Both the position numbers and the translations under genes were made by a program. The notes beneath the pieces were generated by a model. It did not search any database, had not been told where the DNA came from, and was given only the letters and a program-made list of their open reading frames with translations. Positions 12,622-22,668 of a stretch of DNA of 64,000 bases are shown here, in pieces. Within the stretch, counting starts at the first letter, position 1. The number at the start of each line of letters is the position of its first letter. Source of the DNA: Dolomedes plantarius (Eukaryota; Arthropoda; Arachnida; Araneae; Dolomedidae); contig OU015499.1 in NCBI GenBank assembly GCA_907164885.2, forward strand, positions 162,643,488 through 162,707,487, given 5' to 3'.

Positions 12622-13439
12622 CAGTGGCGCCGGAAAGGGGGGGGGCAAGGGAGGGCACTTGCCCCCCCCCCTTGAAAATTGAATTTTTTGTTTATACCTA
12701 GCTAGCGCTCGTAAAATATTAGAATTTTCATTTAAAATCATAAAGCCTAACAAAACTGAATACTAAATTGCAACCTCACACTCGTTAACGTAAGCGCGAT
12801 AAATGTCATTCCATATACGCATGAGCGATTAATCGCCAATTTCAGGTACGCAAATGCGTTTAAACGCCAATGCCAGACGTTTGCTTTTGCGATTCAAAAG
12901 CAACCCTACACAATGTTTTTGCATCGCGAAAGGGAATCTTGAATCCGATGCATTTGAAACGCGTACACGTTGACGTGTGATAGGGCCTTTAAGACATTTC
13001 ATAAGTGCTACTCTACAAATTTGAATTGTAAGGTGTAACGTCCAGAACGTGCCCCACGGGACAGTTGAACTATAGAAGGTGCAAATACAGCGCACTAAAA
13101 GATCTTTCAATTGAACAACAATTGAAAGATCTTTTAGTACGCTCCGACGGGTAAAAACCTGGTTGAGATCAACCATGTCTCAAGAGAGACTTTCTGGTCT
13201 CTGTATGCTTAGCGTTCACAGAGAATCTGTGAGTAAAAATAAAGACACATTTATTGAAAAAGTAATTAATAGATTTTCTCAAAACACAAGAAATCTGTCA
13301 TTACTTTTCTCCGATTAGAAAAATAACATAAAAGTTTATTTTTTATAACCGTATATATGTATTTTTAGTAATAAAGGTGTAAAAGTTTTAATCTATTTTA
13401 CTTTGCCCCCCTCTATATTTGACTCTTCCGGCGCCACTG
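12622..13439. mobile_element. Non-autonomous hAT element, private to unit A
   Basis: 818 bp with exact 13-bp inverted ends, CAGTGGCGCCGGA. It is flanked by a near-perfect 8-bp duplication, CGCTTGTT at 12,614 and CGCTTCTT at 13,440. Unit B continues across the unoccupied site at about 45,200. G-rich and C-rich blocks sit just inside the left end. It holds no transposase. One base has changed in the duplicated target. Confidence 0.88.
13094..13138. repeat. Perfect 20-bp stem hairpin inside the hAT MITE
   Basis: ACTAAAAGATCTTTCAATTG (13,094-13,113) and its exact complement (13,119-13,138) surround the 5-nt loop AACAA. It forms a strong potential hairpin near the middle-right of the element. Confidence 0.9.
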
Positions 13440-13512
13440 CGCTTCTTGAGGCTGGTATAAAAAGGGATTGGGCTAGGTGACTGCAAAGACAATAGAAGTC
13501 GCCTGGGAAGGA

Positions 13513-14210
13513 ATGGGTAGAAAACGCAATTTAACGGACTTTGAACGGGGAACGCTTGTGGGTCCTAGAAACAATGGGGCGAGTATCAAGGAAACTGCTT
13601 CGCTTGAGTAGAGTGCACGATAGCGCAAGTTTAAACGCCTCCAGTTCGCATAGAATCGCAAGGACTGGACATTAAACGGATGGAAATGGATAATGTGGTC
13701 CGATATATCACGTTTCCTACTACACCATGCAGATGGCAGGATGCGAAAACGGAAAAATCGGCACAATACCATTTACCCTAAATGCATTGCTACAGAATTT
13801 CATGTTGGTGGATGCAACGTAATGGTTTGGGGAATATTTTCCTGTCATTGTTTCAATCCATGTGGAAAAGCATCTGAATGATTTTTGCTGACCAAGTACA
13901 TCCAGTTATATTAAGGGTTCACTCCACTGCAGATGGATACTTCCATGAAACAAAATTCACTCCGTCCACAAATGTTTCGAAGAGCTTGATGGAGTCTTCA
14001 CCTTCCTTAGAAGGTCTCCAAAATCTCCAGTCCTCAATCCAATGCAGCACTTGTGGCATGGGGTCAAAAGGGGCATCAGGCAGCTGGATTCATTCAATCT
14101 TAGAGAGCTGAAAAATGCTGTTCACCGGGAAAGGTCTCAAATTCCTCAAGCCATCTTCCAACTTCCCAGAGTCCATGTCATAGCGAATTGAAAGAGAGCA
14201 AAAGGTGGCT
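13513..14210 (+). pseudogene. Decayed Tc1-like transposase, copy A
   Basis: The helix-turn-helix start survives as MGRKRNLTDFERGTLVG. After several stops come WSDISRFLLHHADGRMR and GGCNVMVWGIFSCH, the region around the first catalytic Asp, here with Glu changed to Ile. Then come FADQVHPV and, in another frame, QHLW.GVKRGIRQLDSFNLR from the C-terminal part. Multiple stops and frame changes show old decay. It is shared with unit B; I could not define its terminal repeats. Confidence 0.8.
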
Positions 14211-14269
14211 GAATGATGCGGTGGTCATAATAAATTGGGCACCTATGAGTTGTGATTGAATAACTAGCC

Positions 14270-15600
14270 AGATGCAAACCTTTATGGTGGATTCTTTCTA
14301 ATTCCAACTTTCGAATTAAATCAATTTTTTCGAATTATTTTAATTCTAATTAAAACTTTCGAAAATTAGATCATGTAATAGGGAATTTGTTCGTTTTGTA
14401 GTAGAGAAATTGTTCGATATCAGGAGATGCCGTCGACGATTAAAAGTTCACGGTGTAAAACACCTTTCTGTAGTATAAAATAGTTCTGCTGCAGGGAGAT
14501 GATGCCGACGAAAAAGTCTCAAGGCGTCGATATCTACAGTTGAAGTCGCTCACGGAGATGCTGAAAAAATTGTACTAATGAAGACTGTCTCTTACGGCTC
14601 CGGTTTATAGTGAAGAAAGATGGAGGCTGGTTTCAGGAAGCATTCCGTACACCGGAGAGTTCAGTTGATTTAACAGGCACTCGTGGGGCCATTCTATAGT
14701 CCTGAAAACTGCAGCTGGAACGTATGAAGCTGTGCACTCGCAGCATAAAAAAAGGATGTTCGACACCGGATACGCTGAAGAATACACGAGATTTCTATTG
14801 TCTTTACGGTCATGTCATCTAACGACGAAAACCAAGTAATTCGAATGGTATCTAAAAAAAGTTCTTTGACACGTTACTGCGTTGTGAAGGTATAGGGAAG
14901 AATTTCAAAGTTAAGTTCCGTTGTAAAACAAATGTCCTTCGGCATACCAGTCTTCTGGGAAAACACCGATGTCTTTAGGTAAAGAAATAATAATTGCAGG
15001 AAAACAAATACTTCAAAGTGCGTTAACGCTGACTTTTATTTTAATTTTAAAGAAATAATGTTTAACAAAAGAAAAATTCATTCCCTTGATTATAGTAATT
15101 CGTACATTACATTTAGTAGAACAAGTAGCTGTTATGATTCAATTTACTAATGGTTAGACACCATTGTTATATTTCATTTTATTAAGGAGGCTAACCAACT
15201 CTACACATAGTGTAAAGGAGAGTGATCGTATAGCATTCTTTACTTTAAAAAAATATAGACAGGCTAAAATGTTAATATGGTGATATGACAAGAAAACCAA
15301 CTCAAAACGACAGAATTCTAGGTTAGAGGCAACAACAATTTATTAGATTTAACACATATTAAAATATCTATTACACTTATTAACAATGCCTCATTAATTT
15401 ACATTTTTTAACAATTGAAATATTTACAATATACATTTTACACTAGAGGTGGCTGGTGACACATTATTATTCCCTTATTGTCTTAAATGAGCTCAAAAAA
15501 ATAGTTATAATTAAAATGCATATTACCTAAAGCCGGCTGTATTTTAACTAAAAAAGGGAAGAGGTTGAAAAGGGAAAGAAAGGGTAAATAGAAAAGAAAT
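14270..15600. other. Non-coding spacer, unit A
   Basis: Matches 45,975-47,300 in B. A 110-codon open frame in B (46,360-46,692, minus) is broken here, so I do not call a gene. The last 400 bases are AT-rich. Confidence 0.5.
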
Positions 15601-16260
15601 AGACAGAGGCATGCCCCGTGATCATAAGCTGTGACTACATCATTACGTCCTGCAGGCCTTCCATGCAGTCGGCGGATGGTTCATCTCTCTCGCTGGGGGC
15701 ATCATCAGTCACGGCGGAGACCAAGAGAAGCAACAGTCAAGCATAGCAGACAGCGGGGAGAGTGTCTCCTCGAGAAGAGTGAACTCACACGCAAAACTTT
15801 TTTTCTCCAAGAAACCTCCGCGCGCTTAGCCGGGCGACGAAAAGGAGTTCCTGTGCGAGCCGATGCCCCTGGGTACGACACACGTTGAAACTGGGAGCAT
15901 TGTTTACCCAACTTGTTGTTGACAGCCATATAATTTTTTTTTCTGCAACAAAACTTGGCTTTTTCTTAACTTTCTTTTTTCGTTTAAATTTATTTCGCTG
16001 CGAACGTTGCCGGCACCCAGCGCTGTATCCATCCGCGAGAGGGGCCGGTGCTCCTGGAAGGGGTGCAGGGAGCCTGCGCTTCTGTGGAAATCATCAACAT
16101 TCCTTTGGGCTGGTTTCGATATTATTGCCTTCCCCCTCAAGTGGGGATCAAGCAACGCACGCTCGACCCGAAATGGCAAAACAAGATGTATCGGATTTCT
16201 GCATAGCAACCGCAAGACAGGAGTTAGTTAGAAAATTGTGGGATTTTACGGGATAAGAAA
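15600..16260. promoter_or_regulatory. GC- and CpG-rich patch, unit A
   Basis: A sharp rise in G+C and in CpG inside an AT-rich unit, matched at 47,320-47,930 in B. Open frames exist on both strands, which high GC alone can produce, and none matches a family I know. Indels between copies (for example near 15,720) break the longer frames. It could be a CpG-island promoter, an untranslated exon, or the GC-rich 5' end of an unrecognised mobile element. Confidence 0.35.
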
Positions 16261-18128
16261 AAAAAGGATATTTACATTTCTATTTTAAGATTTAAATCTT
16301 TCACCAGCCCACCAAACACTGAACCTAAGCCACCACCTTACATATTTTTACTGAAGTGCGATTATATATTCAACATTACGGGCGCTCAATCAGCATAACA
16401 ACAACAAACATAAATTTGGTTAACACTGATCTTAAGGACTGAAACTATATATATTAAAAAATTACCCTAGACATGAACTGCAAGAGAACAGTTATAAATT
16501 TGGCCAGTACAAAATAATTATTGAGTATAAAGAATATGCAGGTACAAAATTAAAATCTAGCTGTTAACTGACCCAAGTATAATTTGTACAATAAAAAAAA
16601 TTTTAAAAAACCGTATTAACGCTGTCATAAATATCAGTTAAAACAGATTTTGTAAATCTTGAAGTGCTTCTCATGAATAAATCATTAGAATGCATGGTGC
16701 GGAGAAAGTTAAACATTTCTATAAAAAATTTATTAATATTTGCATACAGTTATAAAATGTTAAATACTATATTTCTGCTTTAATAAGAATTTCAATTTTA
16801 AATATCAAGTACTACATTTAAATCATCCTCTTTGAAATCTATTGCGTTAAAACTTTAAACAAGCATATTATAATGAATGATGTACCTAAAATTATGAATA
16901 TTTAAGAGTATTACATTTAATGATGTTGAAGTTATCTTTGTTGCAATGAAAGATGACCATGAATGTTATTTATTAAATCTTGTCATCAAAAATGTTAACA
17001 CTGAATGAATGCAGAAACAAATAACATTTGAAAAAAAGGTTTCAAATGTCATCATAAATAAAAAGTTCTCTGATAGAAAAATGATACAAGAAAGCAACGC
17101 TTAAACTGGAGATTACTGCACATGGTGCCAAGCTATAAAAACTCACCAAATTCAGTACTAATTCGTAATTAATGTGGAAAATTCAATTACTTAAATAATT
17201 CTATTTATAAGTTTCGCATGAAATTAACAGTTCATATCACTTTAATAGTAATTTTTAAAAATTTAAAGCACAAAAATGATGATTTGTTAACTTCAATAAG
17301 ATTGGATGTTTTAACAATTTTAATATATGTTACGCATGGAATGAAATTAAAAAACACCAAACACGTGAATGTAGGGGAAAATGCTGAATTTTTTTAGCCT
17401 TGATTTTAGTGATTATATAAGTGGTTCCTTTATTTATGTTCTACTACAATTGGGTTTGTAATCTATATAATAAATGTTTGTATTATTCAGTTTAATGGAT
17501 TAATACTCTACAATCCAGATTCAGCTAACCTTCACACTTAAATCACCAAATGTCAGTCATCATATCTCAGAAAAGTCACTTGGTTTTTTTCAGTTTTAAC
17601 AAATCGAATCTGAATGATGATCATTTACATGTTTTTAGACAATGACATTTGAAATTACCTTCAGATAACAAATTATAAGTGAAGTGAATGAAAAATCTTT
17701 TGAATTCTTTTCATAACATTTTTATTTTCTTTCAAGGAATACAATCAGAAAGATGAGAGCTTACCCTTGGTTATTCATATCTTGGTTATTACTTATAAAA
17801 ATTCATTTTTACATACTTTGGAAATATTTTAAATTGAAATTTTTGTTCTAAAAATTCACCTGTAATACAAGTGTCATAGATTTTTTTTCATTCTTCTGTA
17901 TATAGTGAAATTATCTCGCTACAAACTTTTTCATTTTATGTACTTTATTATTTTGCTACAAGTTTGTATTTTTATGTGTCTATCTTAAAGTACTAAATGC
18001 TTATTTTATAGATTTTAAGATTTTTTATCAAAATAAAAATCTTGCATTATTTTAAAAATTTAAATTTTGACTAACTTTTAGAAACAGATTGATAAATTAC
18101 CGCAATTATTAACAGTTAAAAAACATTT

Positions 18129-18644
18129 TTATAACAAACTCATAACCAGGAAAATTACTAAACACGGTATGTCTGATTTGTATGATGATATATTTATACA
18201 TTTTGGATAAAGATTGTAAATAAAATCATCAGAGAAATCAGATTGGCCACTTTTAACAATCTCTTGAAATCGCTGAGCGTATATTTTAATACCACGCCAA
18301 CATCGAGCAGAAAGTAATAATCTACCAATTAGCTGAAAATAACGTACCATAGCTGAACAAGCAGTGTTTAACGATTTAACAGGTAGACGTATTGTATTAA
18401 CATCTAGCTTCACCCCCCCCCCCCCAAAAAAAAAAAAAAAAAAAATAGCGTAAAACATAAAAATCATTTATATCATTTTTAAGTTCATCACAAACCAGTT
18501 CTGTCATACAATACATAAAAAAAATAACCTGCCAATTAAACTTACATGAATGCTGTTTATTGTTCTAGCGCCTAGATCAATATTATTTGAGTAGATGATC
18601 CATTCTAAAAGCTGCGAAATTTTGTCGCCAATGGTTTCTCTCTT
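18129..18644 (-). CDS. Candidate two-exon coding sequence in the A arm (unknown protein)
   Basis: First block, 18,644-18,546: 33 open codons including GDKISQLLEWII, ending at a GTAAGT donor. Second block from 18,332, after TTATTTTCAG, reads LIGRLLLSARCWRGIKIYAQ and stays open to a stop at 18,131. Both edges are phase 0, so the exons join in frame. The inverted copy in unit B differs by 15-bp and 12-bp gaps, both multiples of three. I do not recognise the protein. The upstream start is not visible. Confidence 0.4.
18413..18445. repeat. C-run followed by A-run
   Basis: About a dozen C and then about twenty A bases lie within the putative intron. Read on the minus strand this is a T-rich then G-rich tract. 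It is likely unstable. Confidence 0.9.
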
Positions 18645-18871
18645 TTAATTATTTAGATTAGAGATTTAAACGTAATAAGCAACTTGAATATAAACAACGC
18701 GCATAAACGATACCGTTGCCACTGCGAGTATAGTAAATATGCTCCTGAATAAGTGCTCGAAGTGTTGACGTCACGTCCGCCTTCTTGGGCACCTCCGCCA
18801 TCGCCGCCCATATTATTATTCAATCTGACTGAAAAACAAATATCAATATCTCTTAAACTAATGAATATTAA

Positions 18872-19057
18872 GGGCCTGTTCACATAGAAGTCCGTTTCGT
18901 TGCGTTAAGGAAAAGATGACGTTGAGACGAAAATAAACCAATCATATGCCTCGAAACGATTAGCAATGAAATTTTTAACGCCTATGATTAGTTTATTTTC
19001 GTCTCAACGACATCTTTTCCTTAACGCAACGCATCGGACTCCTATGTGAACAGGCCC
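18872..19057. mobile_element. PIF/Harbinger-like MITE, private to the A arm
   Basis: 186 bp made almost entirely of two inverted arms of about 78 bp that begin GGGCCTGTTCACATAG. A TAA duplication flanks it (18,869-18,871 and 19,058-19,060). The B head carries the same flanks without it at about 24,575-24,585. The 3-bp TNA target and GGGCC ends fit PIF/Harbinger. Confidence 0.82.
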
Positions 19058-19177
19058 TAACTCTCTCACGTGCTGAAATCGATAAAGGTTAAAAAAAATA
19101 CCCTACTCAAAACTGAGGAATGGAATTTCGTACAGGAATAAGAGCAGATGGTGTTTTACAATTTCGTTCATCTAAGC

Positions 19178-19300
19178 CAGTTGTCTTCAAACTGTGTTCC
19201 ACGGAACCCCGGGGTTCCACAAAATAATCTAAAGGGTTCCATAAACAGACATAAAATATTCATCAAAATGATGAAAATAATAAAAAATAAAGCATTCTGA
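19178..19300. mobile_element. hAT terminal fragment cutting the A arm
   Basis: Begins CAGTTGTCTTCAAACTGTG and continues with GGAACCCCGGGGTTCC, the style of hAT (Charlie-like) ends. Arm homology stops exactly here. I found no matching second end or 8-bp duplication, so the element is probably incomplete. Confidence 0.5.
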
Positions 19301-19423
19301 ATTGACTGAACGAGTCCGTGGCTATGCACTGGCTGCTACATTGATGCGTCACTAGCAGAGAGAGTGGGGGTGGGGGGGGGAGCGGAACACTGCTCGACTG
19401 CAAACTATCATTTATGTGCGTGT

Positions 19424-19770
19424 TCATTCGACGACCGGTCGCATAAATGAAAGCGAGTATTCGTGCCTGCCGCCAACAGTGGACATTTCAACCTGCTTAC
19501 CCAAATTAAAGTGCGTGTAAATTGTGTTTTTATACTGTGGCTGTAATTTGTTCTGCAAGACTGTGTTAAAGGTGGTATGAACACAAGATCTTTCACATAT
19601 CCCCAAAGGAAGAAGTCGCATGGGGTTATGTCCGGTGACCTAAGAGGGTAGCTGTGTACGACCAAATCATCGGCTGCACTGCGACCAATCGGATACACAG
19701 CTACCCTCCTACGTCACCGGGCTTAACCCCATGAGACTTCTTTCTTTGCGGATATCTCAAAGATGTTCAG
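19424..19770 (-). pseudogene. Fold-back pair of mariner/Tc3-like transposase C-termini
   Basis: The minus strand encodes SPDITPCDFFLWGYVKD, the motif carrying the third catalytic acid of IS630/Tc1/mariner transposases. From about 19,690 the plus strand encodes the same motif again (SPGLTP.DFFLCGYLKD). The two form an inverted repeat with arms of about 60 bp around a short centre. Neither has an N-terminal domain. Confidence 0.68.
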
Positions 19771-20300
19771 AGATGCATGCAACTTGTTGAAAGTGCATTT
19801 CTCTCAACTGAACTTTTTTTAATGTTTTTTTAAAAGTATTACAAAATGCGTAGAGCATTCTCGCATGGATGGTGACAGTTGCAAAGTGGCCATTTTGTCA
19901 TCTCCGTGAACTTTAAAATTTGTAGCCAAATCTATTTTTGTGCGTTCTTTTTTTATGCGATTTGTTTTGTGAATTTTTTTGGTGCGATTTATGCAGGGAT
20001 CCAGCTTTGCAGCAAATTAGAAAAGCATTTCTCTCTGTTCTAAAAAAAAGTATCTCTCGCCGCCGCTGTCAAAAGCTTGTCACGCTATCTCCTCCGAAAC
20101 CGCCGGGGGTATGGGTTCGAGACCGATACCAATAGATGCAGAAAAATGTGGGGAACAAAGTAAGACATGTCTCATCTTCGTCGGACTTTAAGCTTTTTTT
20201 TTATTATTTTATGTTTTGTGGGAAAATATTGACTTTTTCATCTTCAGATTACGATAACTCGCCAAAAAATGATCGTAGAATTTTGATCTTTTTACGATCT
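19771..20300. other. Unassigned sequence in the A/B junction
   Basis: Open frames run through 19,938-20,366 on the plus strand but match no family I know. There is no homology to the units. Probably further transposon debris. Confidence 0.4.
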
Positions 20301-20306
20301 AATGGT

Positions 20307-20650
20307 GCATACAGATTGGTACAGAGTTCTCTGCCTGCAGATCCCCGACTCCTGTCATCACATTAGTCACGGTAACATTAGACACGGTATTTAAAACCAC
20401 GCCCATTTCAATGAACACGTGTCTTCCAGATATTCCCCCATTTAGAACCCCCCCATTCAAGCCGCCAAAGTCTTCGTGTTTCTTGATCTAGTGTCCCCGC
20501 CCCCACTGTCACCATTTGACATCCGGGACCTCGGGTTCTCTTTGATGCTATGCATACGGACCGCCAGAGGAGGAGATCAGCGCATATACAGAGTACAGAA
20601 CGAACATTAATCACTGGCAGATGCAGAGAACTCTGTACCAATCTGTATGC
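20307..20650. mobile_element. 344-bp element with long inverted ends
   Basis: GCATACAGATTGGTACAGAG at the left is repeated inverted at the right end, with about 28 bp matching before divergence. No transposase and no clear target duplication. A MITE is the simplest reading. Confidence 0.6.
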
Positions 20651-21506
20651 GCTATAAGACTACAGACATTTCTCTTTCAAACTAGACCTCATTTGTTTAA
20701 AATTGTTTTTAAAACAGACTTATATTTTCATCAAAAGATGAGACAGTGTTTCGAGAAATATCGTCACATATGTGGATGTCATATCGATGCTCCTCGAGTT
20801 CTTATCTTACAAAGAAAATATTGACATCATCTAGAAGCTGAAAGCTTTCTTATGCACATGAACCTCCTTTCAAGTCTCTATCATAAAATTTTGATTTCTT
20901 AATTGAATTTTAAAGCTGATAATTCAACAGTGATTCCCCTTTGCATAAGGGTGACAACAGTAAATGGATGGAAGCTGTTGCATTGACCGAGAATCACCCC
21001 TATGTGTCTCGCTATTAGCCCTAACAGAGGAGGGAGCATAGGGGCGAAGCCCCTAGTTCTCAAAATAGAGAACAATTCTGAAAGAAATTTCAAATTGCAA
21101 AAAGAGATTCGGTCTTGTATATCTGGCTATCGCGACGTTTACAGTCCGCTGTTAAAACGACCGTCGTCGCAAAAACTCGTCACCCACTACATGGTAAAAA
21201 AAAACAAATCAACTCTAGCGTCTTCAAGTGACGAAAGCGATTGCGGACCAGTTCATCACAAGAATTTGCGCGTTTTGGACTACGACGAGTAGTATCGAAT
21301 GATGTACATTTTAAAAATTCCTCCATGTTTAAAATGAGAAATTAAATTATTTTAAACTACTCGTTTCCATGTGTAATTTAATTATTTATTTTGTTGGGAA
21401 ATCAATTTCTAGCTATTTCGTAAAGCTTTGACCTATTTTCTAAGTGAGACTTTTTTTATGCGGTCCCTCTCCACGGCATAAATTTTTTTTCTTTAATATG
21501 TTGTGA

Positions 21507-21556
<50 letters not shown>

Positions 21557-22100
21557 ATTTTCAAACCTTTTCATTATTATTGAAACGTCAATCTAAATTC
21601 TTTCCCCCTTTTGCAATAAAGCATTACCCCTCAAATCCAACCAAGATAATCTAGTAGTTTTTCCCCTGACGCCACGTGCGGCCAAAACTTATGCAACGAA
21701 GAAACTTCTACGACGTTCGAAACGTCACCCCATATGACGCAACATAATCACGTGTCCGTTTCTAACCAATTAGAAGATTAATAGACCCGCACTCGGGCGA
21801 GAGATTTTCGCGCCTCCGTAGCTTTGTGTGCCTGCTCTCAACCAGAAAAGATGTAAGATTTTCGTGCTGCCAAATACCCCGTCCACCGAGCAATGTGTCC
21901 GTCCAACTCAAAGGGATGTTCCCCGGACAATAAAGATTCATCGAAGTGAAAGCGCCTCTTCCTTGATCCAGTCTACTTATTTATATATCCTCTGCATTTG
22001 CCTTCCTACCTTGTGCCACGACTACCAGACTGTGTGGAAGGTCATCAGTTCCCTAAACTGATGTTTCATCGCCACCGATACATTTTATTATTTCATGTAC
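20651..22100. other. Unassigned junction sequence with a TA microsatellite and CpG-rich patch
   Basis: A 96-codon plus-strand frame at 21,002-21,292 contains a Ser/Asp-rich stretch (SSSDESD) near its end; no family is recognised. From about 21,650 to 22,070 the sequence is richer in G+C and CpG and holds ACCAAT and AATAAAG strings, as in a retroviral-type solo LTR. I cannot find its boundaries. Confidence 0.35.
21512..21550. repeat. (TA)n microsatellite
   Basis: Perfect TA run of about 39 bp. Confidence 0.95.
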
Positions 22101-22103
22101 ATA

Positions 22104-22596
22104 CAGGGTGACAATTATTGAGCTATATGAAATAAAATATAAGAAATTTAAAAAAACTACTGAGTTCGAAAATTTTATTCAAATTTAAAAAGTAACACTG
22201 ATAATCGGATTTAGTTTATGACATGTTCGATATGCTTGCCATCAATGGTTATGATGTGGCGCAGACGAACAGCAAAATTCTGCAAAACTCGCCGAAGTGT
22301 CGAGACATCGATGACCTCCTGAATGACCGTTTTGAGCTCACCAATGGTTTTGGGTTTATTCGCGTAAACTTTGTCTTTTATATTGCCAAACAAAATGAGT
22401 CACAAGGGTTGAGATCAGGAGAATATGGTTGCCCAAGCGATTCCGATTCGCTCGGAAACGCTATACTTCGACATTTTCAACGAAAAATGAACAACAATAC
22501 AAGTGCACATGCTCAAAAAAATCCCTGCATTAAACCGCCAAGTCTTCCAGGAATCTCGCCAATGGTTTTTCATATAGCTCAATAATTGTCACTGTG
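22104..22596 (-). mobile_element. Internally deleted mariner/Tc1-like element
   Basis: TA flanks (22,102-22,103 and 22,597-22,598). The terminal repeats are 29 bp with two mismatches and share GTGACAATTATTGAGC. The minus strand from 22,393 encodes only a transposase C-terminus (FGNIKDKVYANKP, LRRVLQNF, HIEHV). At 493 bp it lacks the DNA-binding and catalytic regions, so it could move only in trans. Confidence 0.88.
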
Positions 22597-22603
22597 TATT
22601 GCG

Positions 22604-22605
<2 letters not shown>

Positions 22606-22663
<58 letters not shown>
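22606..22663. repeat. (TA)n microsatellite between two TA-targeting elements
   Basis: A TA run fills the gap between the mariner derivative and the next Tc1 element. The target dinucleotide probably expanded after insertion. Confidence 0.93.

Positions 22664-22665
<2 letters not shown>

Positions 22666-22668
<3 letters not shown>

Larger units (their letters stand above)
1..19177 (+). repeat. Unit A of a large repeated block (left part outside window)
   Basis: The sequence from position 1 aligns colinearly with 31,563 onward. It carries the same non-coding flank, piggyBac element, zinc-finger exon, BED-hAT element, Tc1 relic, GC-rich patch and terminal arm. The offset drifts from about 31,562 to 31,420 and beyond through small indels and private insertions. 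The part equivalent to 24-31.5 kb of unit B must lie left of the window. The right end is cut by a transposon nest at about 19,178. By eye, A and B differ by a few bases per hundred; unit C is much more diverged. Confidence 0.93.
16390..19177 (+). repeat. Inverted arm, tail of unit A
   Basis: This stretch is the reverse complement, with substitutions and indels, of the head of unit B (24,466-27,035). It is a direct match to the tail of B (48,060-50,477). Relative to the other copies it lacks about 255 bp near 18,095. The homology passes through a MITE (18,872-19,057) and stops where hAT-like sequence starts at 19,178. Confidence 0.85.

Noticed and set aside
12829..13176. 115-codon minus-strand frame
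   Set aside because: Lies inside the non-autonomous hAT element, spans its hairpin and resembles no protein.
15631..16256. Several overlapping open frames in the GC-rich patch
   Set aside because: Present on both strands, broken by indels between A and B, no recognisable domain; explained by low stop-codon density in GC-rich DNA.
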